From: Cryptomeria japonica | Taxonomy: Eukaryota; Streptophyta; Pinopsida; Cupressales; Cupressaceae | DNA length: 64,000 nucleotides | NCBI RefSeq assembly: GCF_030272615.1 | Contig: NC_081409.1 | Coordinates: 879,627,220-879,691,219 of the forward strand | Reading direction: 5' to 3' | In this document: positions 30,396 through 41,377 of the stretch, piece by piece | Layout: each line of letters starts with the position of its first letter | Position numbering within the stretch: position 1 is the first letter of the stretch | Made by a program: the position numbers and the translations under genes | Notes under the pieces: model-generated | What the model was told of the DNA's origin: nothing | What the model saw: only the letters and a program-made list of their open reading frames with translations | Database searches by the model: none

Positions 30396-31458
30396 TTGGT
30401 GGCCCTAGAAAGGGTGTTTGACAGTCAAGATAGTCAAAAAATGAAGCAATACCCCGTGAACAAAGAAGAACTTGAAGAGATTAACTTAGAAAATGATTCA
30501 TTTCCCAGAAAGATCTACATTGGCAAAAGGATTAGTCCAAAGACCAGGATCATGCTGATCACTTTTCTCAGAAAATATAAGCATGTTTTTGCATAATTGT
30601 ATGATGACTTGAAAGCCTATTGAGAGGACCTATTTCAACATGAAATTCCTTTGGACCCAGCTGCTAGGCCTTTTAGACAAAAGAAAAGGCTGATTGACCC
30701 AAAATGCAAGAAGAATTGATGAAACTCAGAGATGGTGGTATTATCAAACCCATTAGGAATTCATCATGGGTTTGTAATTTTGTTCCTGTTAGAAAAAAAG
30801 TTGGTGACATTAGACTATGTGTGGATTTCAAAAATTTAAATGTGTCATCATTAAAAGATAACTACCCCGTACCCAACATGGAAGCAATGGTACAAAAGGT
30901 CACAAATTGTGAGTTACTATCCATGACAGATGGATTCTTTGGTTACAACCAAGTGAAGGTCAAAGAATCAGAACAATACAAGACTACCTTCACTACCCCA
31001 TGGGGAACTTATGTCTATGTCAGAATCCTTTTGCACTGACTAATACTGGAGCAACATTTCAGAGAGCTATGGATGTAACTTTTTCAAATATTATAGACAT
31101 CATTATGGTTGTCTATCAAGATGATTTGACAACATTCTCCAAAAGGGTAGAGGAACATTGTTTGCACTTAGAGAAGGTATTTGTCAGGGCACTGGAATAT
31201 GGAATTTCTCTTAATCCTAAAAAATCTTATTTTGCTGTGACTGAGGGTAAACTACTAGGACATATTGTGTCCAAAGATGGGCTAAGAGTTGATCCCGAGA
31301 GAGTGGATGCTATTGATAGGATACCCATTCCCAAAACTGTGAAAGCCATTCAATCTTTCTTCGGCCAATTAAACTTTGTTCGCAGGTCTATATCTAATTT
31401 TGTTGAGATAGTAAAACCTATTTCAAGGATGCTAAAGAAAGGGGCTATGATCAACTAG
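30396..31458 (+). pseudogene. Gypsy-1 reverse transcriptase
   Basis: Three frames cover the domain. Conserved blocks are GGIIKPIRNSSWVCNFVPV, RLCVDFKNLN, DNYPVPNMEAMV, TPWGTYVYVR, NTGATFQRAMD and the active site VYQDDLTTFSK, whose two Asp are kept. LNPKKSYFAVTEGKLLGHIV and RIPIPKTVKAIQSFFGQLNF follow. Frame changes at about 30700 and 31010 and several stops make it non-functional. It would copy element RNA into DNA. Confidence 0.85.
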
Positions 31459-32039
31459 ACAAATGAAGCTCTCGAAGCCTTTGTATCTATCAACAGAGCC
31501 ATTAAGTAGGCTCCTATTCTAAAGGCATTGGATTTCAGCGAACCTTTCCATGTTTTTTTTCCTTTGCTTCATTTCATAATGTGGTTGCTGTTATGTTACA
31601 TAAGAACAGTGAAGGGTATGAGCAACCTATTCTTTTTTATAAAATATCCCTTCAGGTAGCTGAACTTAAGTATGATATTGTGGAAAAGAAAGCATATGCT
31701 TTAGTCAAGACTATAAAATTTTTTAGGCCTTACCCAGTAGGCACCCAAGTAATAGCTTATGTGCCTAATGCTGCAGTAAAGGATATCTTTGTCTAATCAA
31801 ATACCATAGGCAAGAGATACAAGTGGATCAACAAGATCCAAGAATTCAATGTTGACATTCAAATCACTAAGTTGATCCAAGGAATGGGCTTGGAAAAGCT
31901 TATGGCTGAGGAGAACTTGGAAGCTACTAGGATAAATGTCCTATCTGATTCACAAGGTATCATTTGTAGCCTGCAAATAACACCATGATATGCTAATAGT
32001 ATCCCTTTTCTTACAGATTCCATATACCCAGAAGCTTTC
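31459..32039 (+). pseudogene. Gypsy-1 second RNase H domain and start of pre-integrase region
   Basis: The frame contains VAVMLHKNSEGYEQPILFYK, ELKYDIVEKKAYALVKTIK and VIAYVPNAAVKDIFV, then a stop and RYKWINKIQEFNVDIQITK and GMGLEKLMAEEN. This is the RNase H normally fused to the Ty3 reverse transcriptase. The last codons before the Gypsy-2 insertion read like the start of the pre-integrase region. Integrase is not found beyond. Confidence 0.75.
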
Positions 32040-33500
32040 TGATGCAGAGCCCTTGTGACCACTGAGATAATCCCTTCCACTTGGGATACAAACAAGGACT
32101 CCAACAATCATACCAAGACTATAAGGGGTGGTTTATATTAGGTTTCTTTGGTTACATACCATTTCTTCTCTTAATCATCTTTGATAATGCTCAAACCCCA
32201 CACCCTTCTCCAATGATCATCCAAGACTCTTTAGGGCCACACCACCCAACAAGGGTTGAGACTCTTCCCAAGGTAAATATGACTTTTAGGGCTTTGTTAT
32301 ACCATCCCCTAAGCCAACAAAACACTATCTAATCATTGGAATTGAGTCACTAACAAAGTTTAGTGTTGCTGCTATAAATGGGACTGTCATGCCTAGTAGC
32401 CCAGCCAGAATGAAAAATTAAGATTTATTTCTAATTTCCCAAATGACCTCTACAAATAAGAGTTGATTTTGTTTAATTTAAGTGAGTTCCAAAGGATTCC
32501 AAAAGGGTTTGGGCAGATCCAATGTCTAAGGGTTATAAACCCAATTTCACTCCTAGGCCAAATAGCCCTAATTAGGCCACCCTAACAAATGGAGTGTGCT
32601 ATAAAAGTGCTACCTCAACAAATTAATACTTGGAACATGTAGAGGGCATGGAAATAACATAAATCACCAAGTTTCAGACCCTGATTACACTTCTAACTTC
32701 ATTCATGGAACCGGCTGCACAATGAGACTAGGTGGCCACATAGAGATGTCCACCCTAACACAGCAAAACCTCACCTTTACCTGCTTCTTTCCTGCAAAAG
32801 GCCATGAAAATATTAATGTAAATGGTCTTACCTTGCTTCACCCCAAAGGCCATTCAAAACCAATGAGGTATCGGCAAGAAAACTTCATTTTTCCTTCAAA
32901 ACCTAGGCAAAACTGTCAAATCCGGGTTACTTCCAATAAAATGCAGATATCTCCACCTCCAGAATGAATCAAGAACTCAGATTAGACTCATTTGAAAGGT
33001 GATTCAATTATATAAAACATCCCACTAGTTTTATGCTTCCAAGAAATCTGTACTGTACAAAAAATGGAAAATAGCAGCAAATTGCAGGAAAAATCACAGT
33101 TTTATTGAGTTTTTGAATACCAACTTTTACCTTCCACATTCAACAACCCTGCCAAAGGTTGTATTTCGACCTTTTATGACTCTTAAAACAGTTACCAACT
33201 GATTTTTGAAACCAACATGGTGGTTTGGAGGAAGTTACAAATTTGGGTTAAAAGTTGTCATAGTTGCTTGACAACTTTTGACAATTTTTGACATTTTGTC
33301 CTCCTAAACACACCAAGACACTAATTGACCCCTAAGACACTTAAAACTCTTCAAATTCACTAAAAATTCCTTCAAGGAAGGAATAACCCCAAATTCCATA
33401 TACCCAAGGTGGTTTATAACACACCTACCTAAGGTATTGGCTTACAAGGTAGGGTATGATTATCACAATAAAGAAAAACATCAAATATGCAAATAAGACA
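32040..33500 (-). mobile_element. Gypsy-2 3' LTR (about 1461 bp)
   Basis: It starts TGATGCAGAGCC and is taken to end at AATAAGACA. The start is fixed by the matching LTR next to the primer site. The end cannot be set by comparison, because both copies continue into the same pol sequence; I used the TG/CA rule. The two intervals have equal length. Phrases such as GGTGGTTTATA and CCAAGGTGG recur inside. Confidence 0.65.
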
Positions 33501-33523
33501 TAAATCCTACTAAACTCCTTCAC

Positions 33524-34791
33524 CTATGTTTTCTCCTCAAGATCACTTGGTGGTTGATGTGTAGATGCCCCTGCATCATAGTCTCGGGGATAAGAAATCT
33601 CAAGTCCACTTGAGATGAGCTGCTGCAAGGTGGTGCCATGAGTTTGAATCTATTGTTCATCCATCCATACAGCCTCAGTATCAGGTTTGCCTCTCCACTT
33701 GACCAAATATTGTTTGTATTCTTTGTTCCTTGTCTTGTTAACCACTCTAGTATCCAACACCTTCTCAAGAGTAGGTGGTTCATGCTTGGGAAAGTTTGCA
33801 TCAGTCTGCTGCTCCAGATCTTCATCACCTATAGCTGCATCATTAGCACCTTTATATGCTGTTAGATCACAAATATTAAAGATGGGTGACAACCCCAACC
33901 CATTGGGTAATTGGATTTCATAAGCATTAGATCCACATTTCTTCAAAATGGAACAAGGGCCAATCTTCTTTTGCATCAATTTTTTGTGTTTCCCCTTTGG
34001 CAACCTCTCCTTCCTAAGATAGACCCATACAAGATCTTCAACATCAAAACTCAAATCTCTTCTTTTTTGATCTGCATGTTTTTTATATTGTTCACTAGAT
34101 TTTTGAAGACGCAACCTAACTTGTTCATGAACTTCCTTGATTGCTTCAACAAAAGCTTCTCCATTAGCACTGATTGGACTATTAGAAGGCAGATTTCTAA
34201 GTTCCAAAACACCTCTTGGATTCAAACCATACACAATCTGAAAAGGGGACTTACCAGTACTCCTATTGATGGTATCATTGTATGAGAACTCAGCCTGTGG
34301 TAGGATAATATCCCACTTCTCTCCATGCTCTCTTGTCAAACACCTAAGAAGATTTCCAAGGGTCCTATTGACAACTTTAGTTTGTCCATCTGTTTGGGGA
34401 TGGTATGCAGATGAAAAAGACAAGTTTGTACCTAGCTTTCTCCATAGAGTACGCCAAAAATGACCTACAAACTTCACATCTCTATCTGAAACAATGTTGA
34501 GAGGTAATCCATGTATTCTTACCACCTCTTTGAAGAAGAGTGCTGAAATATAGGAAGCATCATTTGTTGACTTGCAAGGGAGGAAGTGTGCCATCTTGCT
34601 AAATCTGTCCACAACAACAAAAACACTGTCAAATCCTCTTTGAGTTCTAGGTAACCCCATGACAAAATCCATGCTTACACTCTCCCATGGTCCAGATGGA
34701 ATAGGGAGTGGTTGATACAAGCCTGCATTAGTAGACCTCCCTTTAGCCTTTTGACATACTACACAAGATTCCACATATTTTCTGATTTCAG
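33524..34791 (-). pseudogene. Gypsy-2 integrase and chromodomain
   Basis: The minus strand encodes the CVVCQKAKG end of the zinc finger, MDFVMGLPRTQRGFD (first Asp), IVSDRDVKFVGHFW (second Asp) and HPQTDGQTKVVNRTLGNLL. In other Ty3 integrases the last block is QTEVVNRTLG, so the catalytic Glu is Lys here. The C-terminus has YLVKWRGKPDTEAVWMDEQ, a chromodomain-like segment, then a TAG where the other copy has CAG, and about 40 more residues to TAG at 33524. The protein would insert DNA into chromatin, but this copy should be inactive. Confidence 0.85.
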
Positions 34792-34792
34792 T

Positions 34793-36457
34793 CTACATCC
34801 TTGGCCAAAAGTAGTGTCTGCTCACAAGTTCTAGGGTCTTATCTAACCCAAAATGACCTGCCATTGCCCCATTGTGTTTCTCCTTGATAATATTCAACCT
34901 CATTGAGCATCTAGGGATGCATAGTTGACCTCCTTTGAACAACAATCCTTCCTGCAGCAAAAACTCAAAAAATTCCACATTATATCTATCATCCAAATGA
35001 GTACAAGAGGCATAGATCTCACCAAAATCTGCATCATGTTCATACATGGTCTTTAAAGCATCAATTCCAACACTTTCCAACTGAATATGAGACAATGTCA
35101 ATACCCTACGGCTTAAGGCATCAACAACCTTATTGGTGACTCCTTTCTTATGCTTCAAGGAAAATGTAAAGGCTTGTAGGGTCTCTACCCACTTCATATG
35201 CCGGTGATTCAATTTTTCTTGACTATTGATGAAACTTAAGGCCTTGTTATCAGTGAAAAGCACAAATTCTTTGGGCAACAAGTAGTGTCTCCATTTCTTT
35301 ATGGACTGGACCAATGCATACATCTCAAGGTCATATGAGGAATACCTCTTCTTAGCATGATTTAGTTTTTCACTATAGAAAGCAATAGGTCTCCCTTCTT
35401 GGCTCAAGACAGCCCCTATAGCTACATGGCTAGCATCACACTCAATCTGAAAAACCTTGTTAAAATCAGGGAGGGCTAGGACTGGTTGTGCTGCTACCTT
35501 CTTCTTAAGAAGTTCAAAAGAGTCATCTACTGCTTGGGTCCACACAAATTTACATTTTTGCCCCCCTTTTATGGTTTCAAGCATAGGTGCACAAATCTGA
35601 TTGAAACCTTTTATAAACTTTCTATAAAATGTTGCAAGACCATGAAAACTCCTAACATCATTCAAACCTCTAGGAGTAGGCCAAGTGAGTATAGCTTTTA
35701 CCTTATCTTGATCCATTTTGAGTTCACCTTGTGAGATGACAAAACCAAGGTAAATGATCTCCTCCTGCATGAACAAACACTTGTCCAAATTGATCATTAG
35801 TTGCTCATTATGTAACCTCCTCAAAACCAATTCTAGGTGCTGCATGTGCTCTTCCTTGGTGCTGCTAAAAATCAGAATATCATCTAGGTAGACAATCACA
35901 AACTTGCTGATAAAATCACTCAACACTTCATTCATTAGCCTCATAAAAGTGCTAGGAGCATTGGATAAGCCAAATGACATCACTTTCCATTCATATAAAA
36001 CCTCATTAGTCTTGAAGGCTGTTTTCCAGTCATCTCCTGGCCTTATCCTAATTTGATGATATCCACTTTTAAGATCTATTTTAGAAAAATATTTTGCCCC
36101 TCCTAGACAATCAAGTAGGTCTTCAATTCTAGGCATAGGGAATCTATACCTTATAGTTATCTTGTTGATGGCTCTTGAGTCCATGCAAAGCCTCCAAGTA
36201 CCTTCCTTTTTGGGTGCAAGTACTGCTGGTACAGCACAAGGACTGAGACTTTTTCCAATCAGACCTGCATCAAGTAAATCAACAATCTGCCTAGCCATCT
36301 CTTCATTTTGTTGAGGGGTTAGTTTGTATGCAGCCTTGTTGGGCAATGTTGCTCCTGGTATAAAGTGAATGCAATGACTGATTTCTCTAATAGGAGGGAG
36401 GGTCTTAGGCATACCCTCTAAAATAACACCCTTATACTTGTCAAGAAACTCTTGCAC
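34793..36457 (-). pseudogene. Gypsy-2 reverse transcriptase, RNase H and integrase zinc finger
   Basis: This is an open frame of 554 codons. In order: RLCMDSRAINKITIRYRFPM, FSKIDLKSGYHQIRI, the active site VIVYLDDILIFS, YLGFVISQGELKMD, PDFNKVFQIECDASHVAIGA and FYSEKLNHAKKRYSSYDLE (RNase H), LFTDNKALSF, and HNGAMAGHFGLDKTLELV (integrase HHCC start). The frame overlaps the protease frame by about 40 bp in another phase, which shows a frameshift near 36430. It is the best-kept polymerase in the window. Confidence 0.9.
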
Positions 36458-37143
36458 TTATAAGGAACCATCCTAGGTCTTCCTTGTTGATCTGCTGCTC
36501 CTACATCTGCAACCTCCTTCTTAGGAATAGGTATCAATGCAAAACATATTCCTCCTTCCTCTTTTACCTCCTTCATGAACTCCTTACTTTCCATCAGCAT
36601 CACCTTAGCCTCTTTCTCTTTATGTTCTTCCTCATTCTCCATCAAAGGTAGCAATTCTATGACCTTCCCATCTTTGGTGATAGAATAGGTGTTCCTAAAA
36701 CCATCATGATGTGCCTTCAAGTCATATTGCCAAGGCCTACCAAACAATAAATGGCAAGCATCCATCTTAGCTATATCAAAAAGAAGTTTGTCCTTGTAGG
36801 TGCCAATCTGAAATTCAACCCAAGATTGTTCTTCTACAAGAGCTTGCTGCCCTTGAGTGAGCCATGACACCTTGTATGGATAAGGATGTGGTATCCTCTT
36901 AAGCTTAAGCTTCTCCACCATCTCCATAGACACGAAGTTTTCAGTTGAACCTGAGTCTATTATAACCTTGCAGACTTTACCTCCTGATTTGCAAGTTGTC
37001 TTGAATATTGCCTTCCTTTGTGGGGGTTCTTTTGTGATAGGAACCTTTAGGAGTTCTCTTCTCATCATCAAGGCTTCACCTCTTTCCGAATATCCATAAG
37101 AATCAGGTGCATTCGCACTTTGAAAAGTGTTGCTGCTGTTCAC
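36418..37143 (-). pseudogene. Gypsy-2 aspartic protease
   Basis: An open frame of 241 codons. CKVIIDSGSTENFVSMEMVE has the DSGS active site, followed by LTQGQQALVEEQSWVEFQIG and DACHLLFGRPWQYD, the conserved block of plant chromovirus protease. It continues toward reverse transcriptase with a frame change near its end. Confidence 0.85.
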
Positions 37144-37149
37144 ACTTTG

Positions 37150-38226
37150 GCAATCAGATTCTTAGATCAGATTGCTCCTCCTTTCTCCCATGGTGTTGTG
37201 GTTTGCCTTCTTAGGACACCTACTAGCAATGTGACCTTCTTGGTTGCAATTGTAACATCTTATGGGGCCTCTCCCTTGTGATCTACCTCTGAAGTTTGGT
37301 CTTCTACCTCTGAAATTTCATCTATTGCTGCCTTCACCTTTGTTGTCCTCTTGATTTGTGTCTCCTTGTGGACCACCATTGTTTCCTTTTCCTCTAAAGG
37401 AACCTCTTCCTTTTTGGAATCTACCTCTGCCCCTACTATTCTGATCTTGTTTCTTCTTGAATTTTTCTTCCACCTTCAATGCCATTTTATAGCATTTGTG
37501 TACACTTCCAAGGGTGTGAAGATTCAACTCATCTTGTATGGAAAATTTCAGGCCATTGATGTATCTTGCCAACTTCTCTTCCTCAGTCTCTACGGTCTTG
37601 GCCTTTATGAACAACTTCAAGAATTCTTCAGTATATGTGCTTACATCCATGTCTTTTTGTTTAAGATTTTGTTTTCTTCTATGAAGTTGCACTCCATAGT
37701 CCTCAGGTACATAGGTTTCCTTAACCAAAGCAATCATCTTATTCCATGAATTGATCATGTTCTTACCATTCCTCACCTTCTCTGTCTAGATAAATTTCCA
37801 CCAAGTCAAGGCTACTCCTTTCAACTTGGACTTTGCTATCTTTACCCTTTGGTGCTCAGGGATCTCCTCACATTCAAAGAAGCTAGTTAAAGCCTCTATC
37901 CAATCCATGACCAAGTCTGGATCCATCTTGCCACTGAAAATAGGTAGGTCTAGTTTCCCATCCATGGTTCTCCTCTCCATGGATCTACGAGCATTCAAGA
38001 GGGGTCTCTGGTCTGCAAGAACCTCTTCTTCTTCCTGCCTTGGGGTCTCATCCTCATCCCCATCATCTCCATCTCCAGAGTCTTCCACTTCCCTCCTATC
38101 CATTCTGCCCTTCAACCTTTCTATCTCCCTTTTCATGGCTCTATTTTCTGCCAATTGTTCTCTCACAACCTTGGCCAATTCCACATTGGTCATCCTTCCT
38201 GGAATTTCTTCATCTCCTTCTGCCAT
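37150..38226 (-). pseudogene. Gypsy-2 Gag with CCHC knuckle
   Basis: It starts at ATG 38226 (MAEGDEEIPGRMTN). LPIFSGKMDPDLVMDWIEAL and KGVALTWW are typical of Ty3 Gag capsid. A stop lies near 37784. The second part has a Lys/Gly/Arg-rich stretch (SRGRGRFQKGRGSFRGKG) and, after another stop near 37318, the knuckle CYNCNQEGHIASRC. Gag would build the particle and bind RNA. Confidence 0.85.
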
Positions 38227-38262
38227 CTTCACAATTTGTCTTCACTCTTAGGATACTCCTAA

Positions 38263-38274
38263 GCTCTGATACCA
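38263..38274 (-). promoter_or_regulatory. Gypsy-2 primer binding site
   Basis: GCTCTGATACCA on the plus strand is the exact complement of the initiator tRNA-Met primer sequence TGGTATCAGAGC, three bases from the LTR end. The same primer is thus used by Gypsy-2, the Copia elements and the N family. Confidence 0.85.
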
Positions 38275-38277
38275 ATC

Positions 38278-39738
38278 TAATGCAAAGCCCTTGTGACCAC
38301 TGAGATAATCCCTTCCACTTGGGATACAAACAAGGACTCCAACAATCATACCAAGACTATAAGGGGTGGTGTAGACTAGGTTTCTTTGGTTACATACCAT
38401 TTCTTCTCTTAATCATCTTTGACAATGCTCAAACCCCACACCCTTCTCCAATGATCATCCAAGACTCTTTAGGGCCACACCACCCAACAAGGGTTGAGAC
38501 TCTTCCCAAGGTAAATATGACTTCTAGGGATTTGTTCTACCATCCCCTAAGCCAACAAACCACTATCCAATCATTGGAATTGAGTCACTAACAAAGTTTA
38601 GTGCTGCTGCTATAAATGGGACTGTCATGCCTAGTAGCCCAGCCAGACTGAAAAATTAAGATTTCTTCCTAATTTACCAAATGACCTCTACAACTAAGAG
38701 TTGATTTTGTTTAATTTAAGTGAGTTCCAAAGGATTCCAAAAGGGTTTGGGCAGATCCAATGTCTAAGGGTTATAAACCCAATTTCACTCCTAGGCCAAA
38801 TAGCCCTAATTAGGCCACCCTAACAAATGGAGTGTGCTATAAAAGTGCTGCCCCAAAAAATTAATAATTGGAACATGTAGAGGGCATGGAAATAACATAA
38901 ATCACCAAGTTTCAAACCCTAGTTACACTTCTAACTTCATTCATGGAACCGGTTGCACAATGAGACTAGGTGGCCACATAGAGATGTCCACCCTAACACA
39001 GCAAAACCTCACCTTTACCTGCTTCTTTCCTGAAAAAGGCCATGAAAATATTAATTTACATGGTCTTACCTTGCTTCACCCCAAAGGCCATTCAAAACCA
39101 ATGAGGTATCAACAAGAAAACTTCATTTTTCCTTCAAAACCTAGGCAAAACTGTCAAATCCGGGTTACTTCCAGTAAAATGCGGATATCTCCACCTCCAG
39201 AATGAATCAAGACCTCAGATTAGACTCATTTGAAAGGTGATTAAATTATCTAAAAAATCCCACTAGTTTTATTCTTCCAAGAAATCCGTACTGTATGGAA
39301 AATGGAAAATAGCAGCAAATTGCAGGAAAAATCACAGTTTTATTGAGTTTTTGAATACCAACTTTTACCTTCCACATTCAACAACCCTGCCAAAGGTTGT
39401 ATTTAAACCTTTTATGACTCTTAAAATAGTCACCAACTGATTTTTGAAACCAACATGGTGGTTTGGAGGAAGTTACAAATTTGGGTTAAAAGTTGTCATA
39501 GTTGCTTGACAACTTTTGACAATTTTTGACATTTTGTCCTCCTAAACACACCAAGACACTAATTGACCCCTAAGACACTTAAAACTCTTCAAATGCACTA
39601 AAAATTCCTTCAAGGCATGAATAACCCCAAATGCCATATACCCAAGGTGGTTTATAACACACCTACCTAAGGTATTGGCTTACAAGGTAGGGTATGATTA
39701 TTACAATAAAGAAAAACATCAAATATGCAAATAAGACA
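38278..39738 (-). mobile_element. Gypsy-2 5' LTR (about 1461 bp)
   Basis: It starts TAATGCAAAGCC (TG changed to TA) next to the primer site and aligns with 32040-33500 throughout. The right end is set by the same rule as the partner. It is preceded, in the element direction, by pol sequence instead of flanking DNA. Confidence 0.7.
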
Positions 39739-40127
39739 TAAATCCTACTAAAATCCTTCACCTATGTTTTCTCCTCAAGATCACTTGGTGTTTGATGTGT
39801 AGATGCCCCTGCATCATAGTCTCGGGGATAAGAAATCTCAAGTCCACTTGAGATGAGCTGCTGCAAGGTGGTGCCATGAGTTTGAATCTGTTGTTCATCC
39901 ATTCATACAGCCTCAGTATCAGGTTTGCCTCTCCACTTGACCAAATATTGTTTGTATTCTTTGTTCCTTGTCTTGTTAACCACTCTAGTATCCAACACCT
40001 TCTCAAGAGTAGGTGGTTCATGCTTGGGAAAGTTTGCATCAGTCTGCTGCTCCAGATCTTCATCACCTATAGCTGCATCATCAACACCTTTATATGCTGT
40101 TAGATCACAAATATTAAAGATGGGTGA
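39739..40127 (-). pseudogene. Gypsy-2 pol 3' end, partial tandem copy
   Basis: This matches 33501-33890 nearly base for base, including the chromodomain segment and the polyprotein end. It stops at GGGTGA, where the Gypsy-2 pol sequence is replaced by N3 LTR sequence. It shows that another Gypsy-2 internal region once followed this LTR. Confidence 0.85.
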
Positions 40128-41040
40128 CCAGACCGGTTAAGGTCAGATCGGTTAAGGTCTTACAATGTTCTTCACTAGAATAGATCCTATTAGGAATCTC
40201 AATCTCTGTTAGGAGATAAGTCCAATTAAAGACTACCTTGTTAGAGGATTTTAGGTTCACATGTGTGAACCACCTTGTTAGAGGATTTTACAAAGGCTTT
40301 GAGGCCTACCCGGTTAAGGGCTACAGACTTGTCAAAGATGTGAGTAATCAACAAGTGTTTGATCTATCTAATAGCACAAATTGCTTGGTTAGATCCAATA
40401 TTGCTCACAGCGAATGCATTCCAGCATTACTTCACTCTTCTCTCTCTCTCTCACAGTTACAACTTGACCTTCTCAGATAAGATCGTTCTCAACTTCCACC
40501 TTAAACCCTAGCTCAATATTAACCCTTTCCGTAACAACTTAAAACCCTAAGCATGATGTCCTTTTAAAGGAATCTGATTTCATGTTGGTCCAATAGGATT
40601 ACATTACAATTTCCTAGGTTCAATGAATCTAGACATACTCAGTAACACGACAAAAAAAGCACCGTCAATGTGTCGACACCGTCAAACAATCAGTGGATTG
40701 GTAACTCATCACAAAATGTCGGTTGGTAACTCATCATAGAGTATTATTGGTTCATACAAAATACTGGTTGCCGGTTTCAGAAAAGTGAAGACTGGTAAGA
40801 ATGTGTTGTGCCACTTTGCTCCCTTGTACCGCTTGTGATCTATGAACCGCTTGGGGTTGACATGCCGCTTCAAACCGGGAAACACATTCTGTAAAATCAC
40901 CACTAGTCTAAAGACTAGTATACAACATACTGGTTGGAACAAATACCAGTTGAGCATGAGCTCATACATATAAAGGGGATCTCAATACAAGTGTGTGTCC
41001 ATCAATGACAATCACAACATAAACAACAAAAATGCCAACA
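40128..41040 (-). mobile_element. N3 3' LTR, truncated
   Basis: It matches the inner part of the N LTRs from the ACCGGTTAAGGTC phrase to ATGCCAACA. It is followed by ATCTCCCCCTTTGGC at 41041-41055, the antisense polypurine tract. Confidence 0.9.
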
Positions 41041-41377
41041 ATCTCCCCCTTTGGCATTGATGGCAACACTTAGGAATTTTTTTTTTGGACATCTAAGTGT
41101 TTTACAACAAAAACTTTGCCATTAACAAAATTGCTCCCCCTAAGCATATACACTATCCCTTAATCAAGACAATGTATAGCAATTTTGCATACAGAGCATA
41201 ATCATCAGAGCATATAGCATATATCACAGCATATATCAAAACTTCAAAACAGATACTTCTCCCCTTGTGTCAGAAGATCAAAATTTTAAAACCAAAAACT
41301 AGATATACTTCCCCCCCTTTGCCAACAATGACAAAGTACCGCTGAAAAACCCTGTTTCCATATATATATAAAAGAGT
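41041..41377 (-). promoter_or_regulatory. N3 polypurine tract and purine boxes
   Basis: The element strand has CAAAGGGGGAGAT next to the LTR and further boxes TTAGGGGGAGCAA at about 41135 and GGCAAAGGGGGGGAAG near 41313. The arrangement is the same as in N1. Confidence 0.6.

Larger units (their letters stand above)
18287..32039 (+). mobile_element. Gypsy-1 internal region, host layer, interrupted by N2
   Basis: All coding pieces are on the plus strand in the order gag, protease, RNase H, reverse transcriptase, RNase H. N2 has cut the first RNase H at 22520/30109 with duplication AGAAT. The end at 32039 is the insertion edge of Gypsy-2, a few codons into what looks like the pre-integrase region (YANSIPFLTDSIYPEAF). 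Integrase itself is not found in the window. The extra 3' frame at 47623-57060 is probably from the same element. Confidence 0.7.
32040..40127 (-). mobile_element. Gypsy-2, chromovirus-type Ty3 element, minus strand, with partial tandem copy
   Basis: The order along the plus strand is 3' LTR (32040-33500), pol and gag in antisense (33524-38226), primer site, 5' LTR (38278-39738), then 390 bp matching the pol end again (39739-40127). A chromodomain at the end of integrase places it with plant chromoviruses. The left edge lies in Gypsy-1; the right edge is a break into N3, so no target duplication can be seen. Confidence 0.85.
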
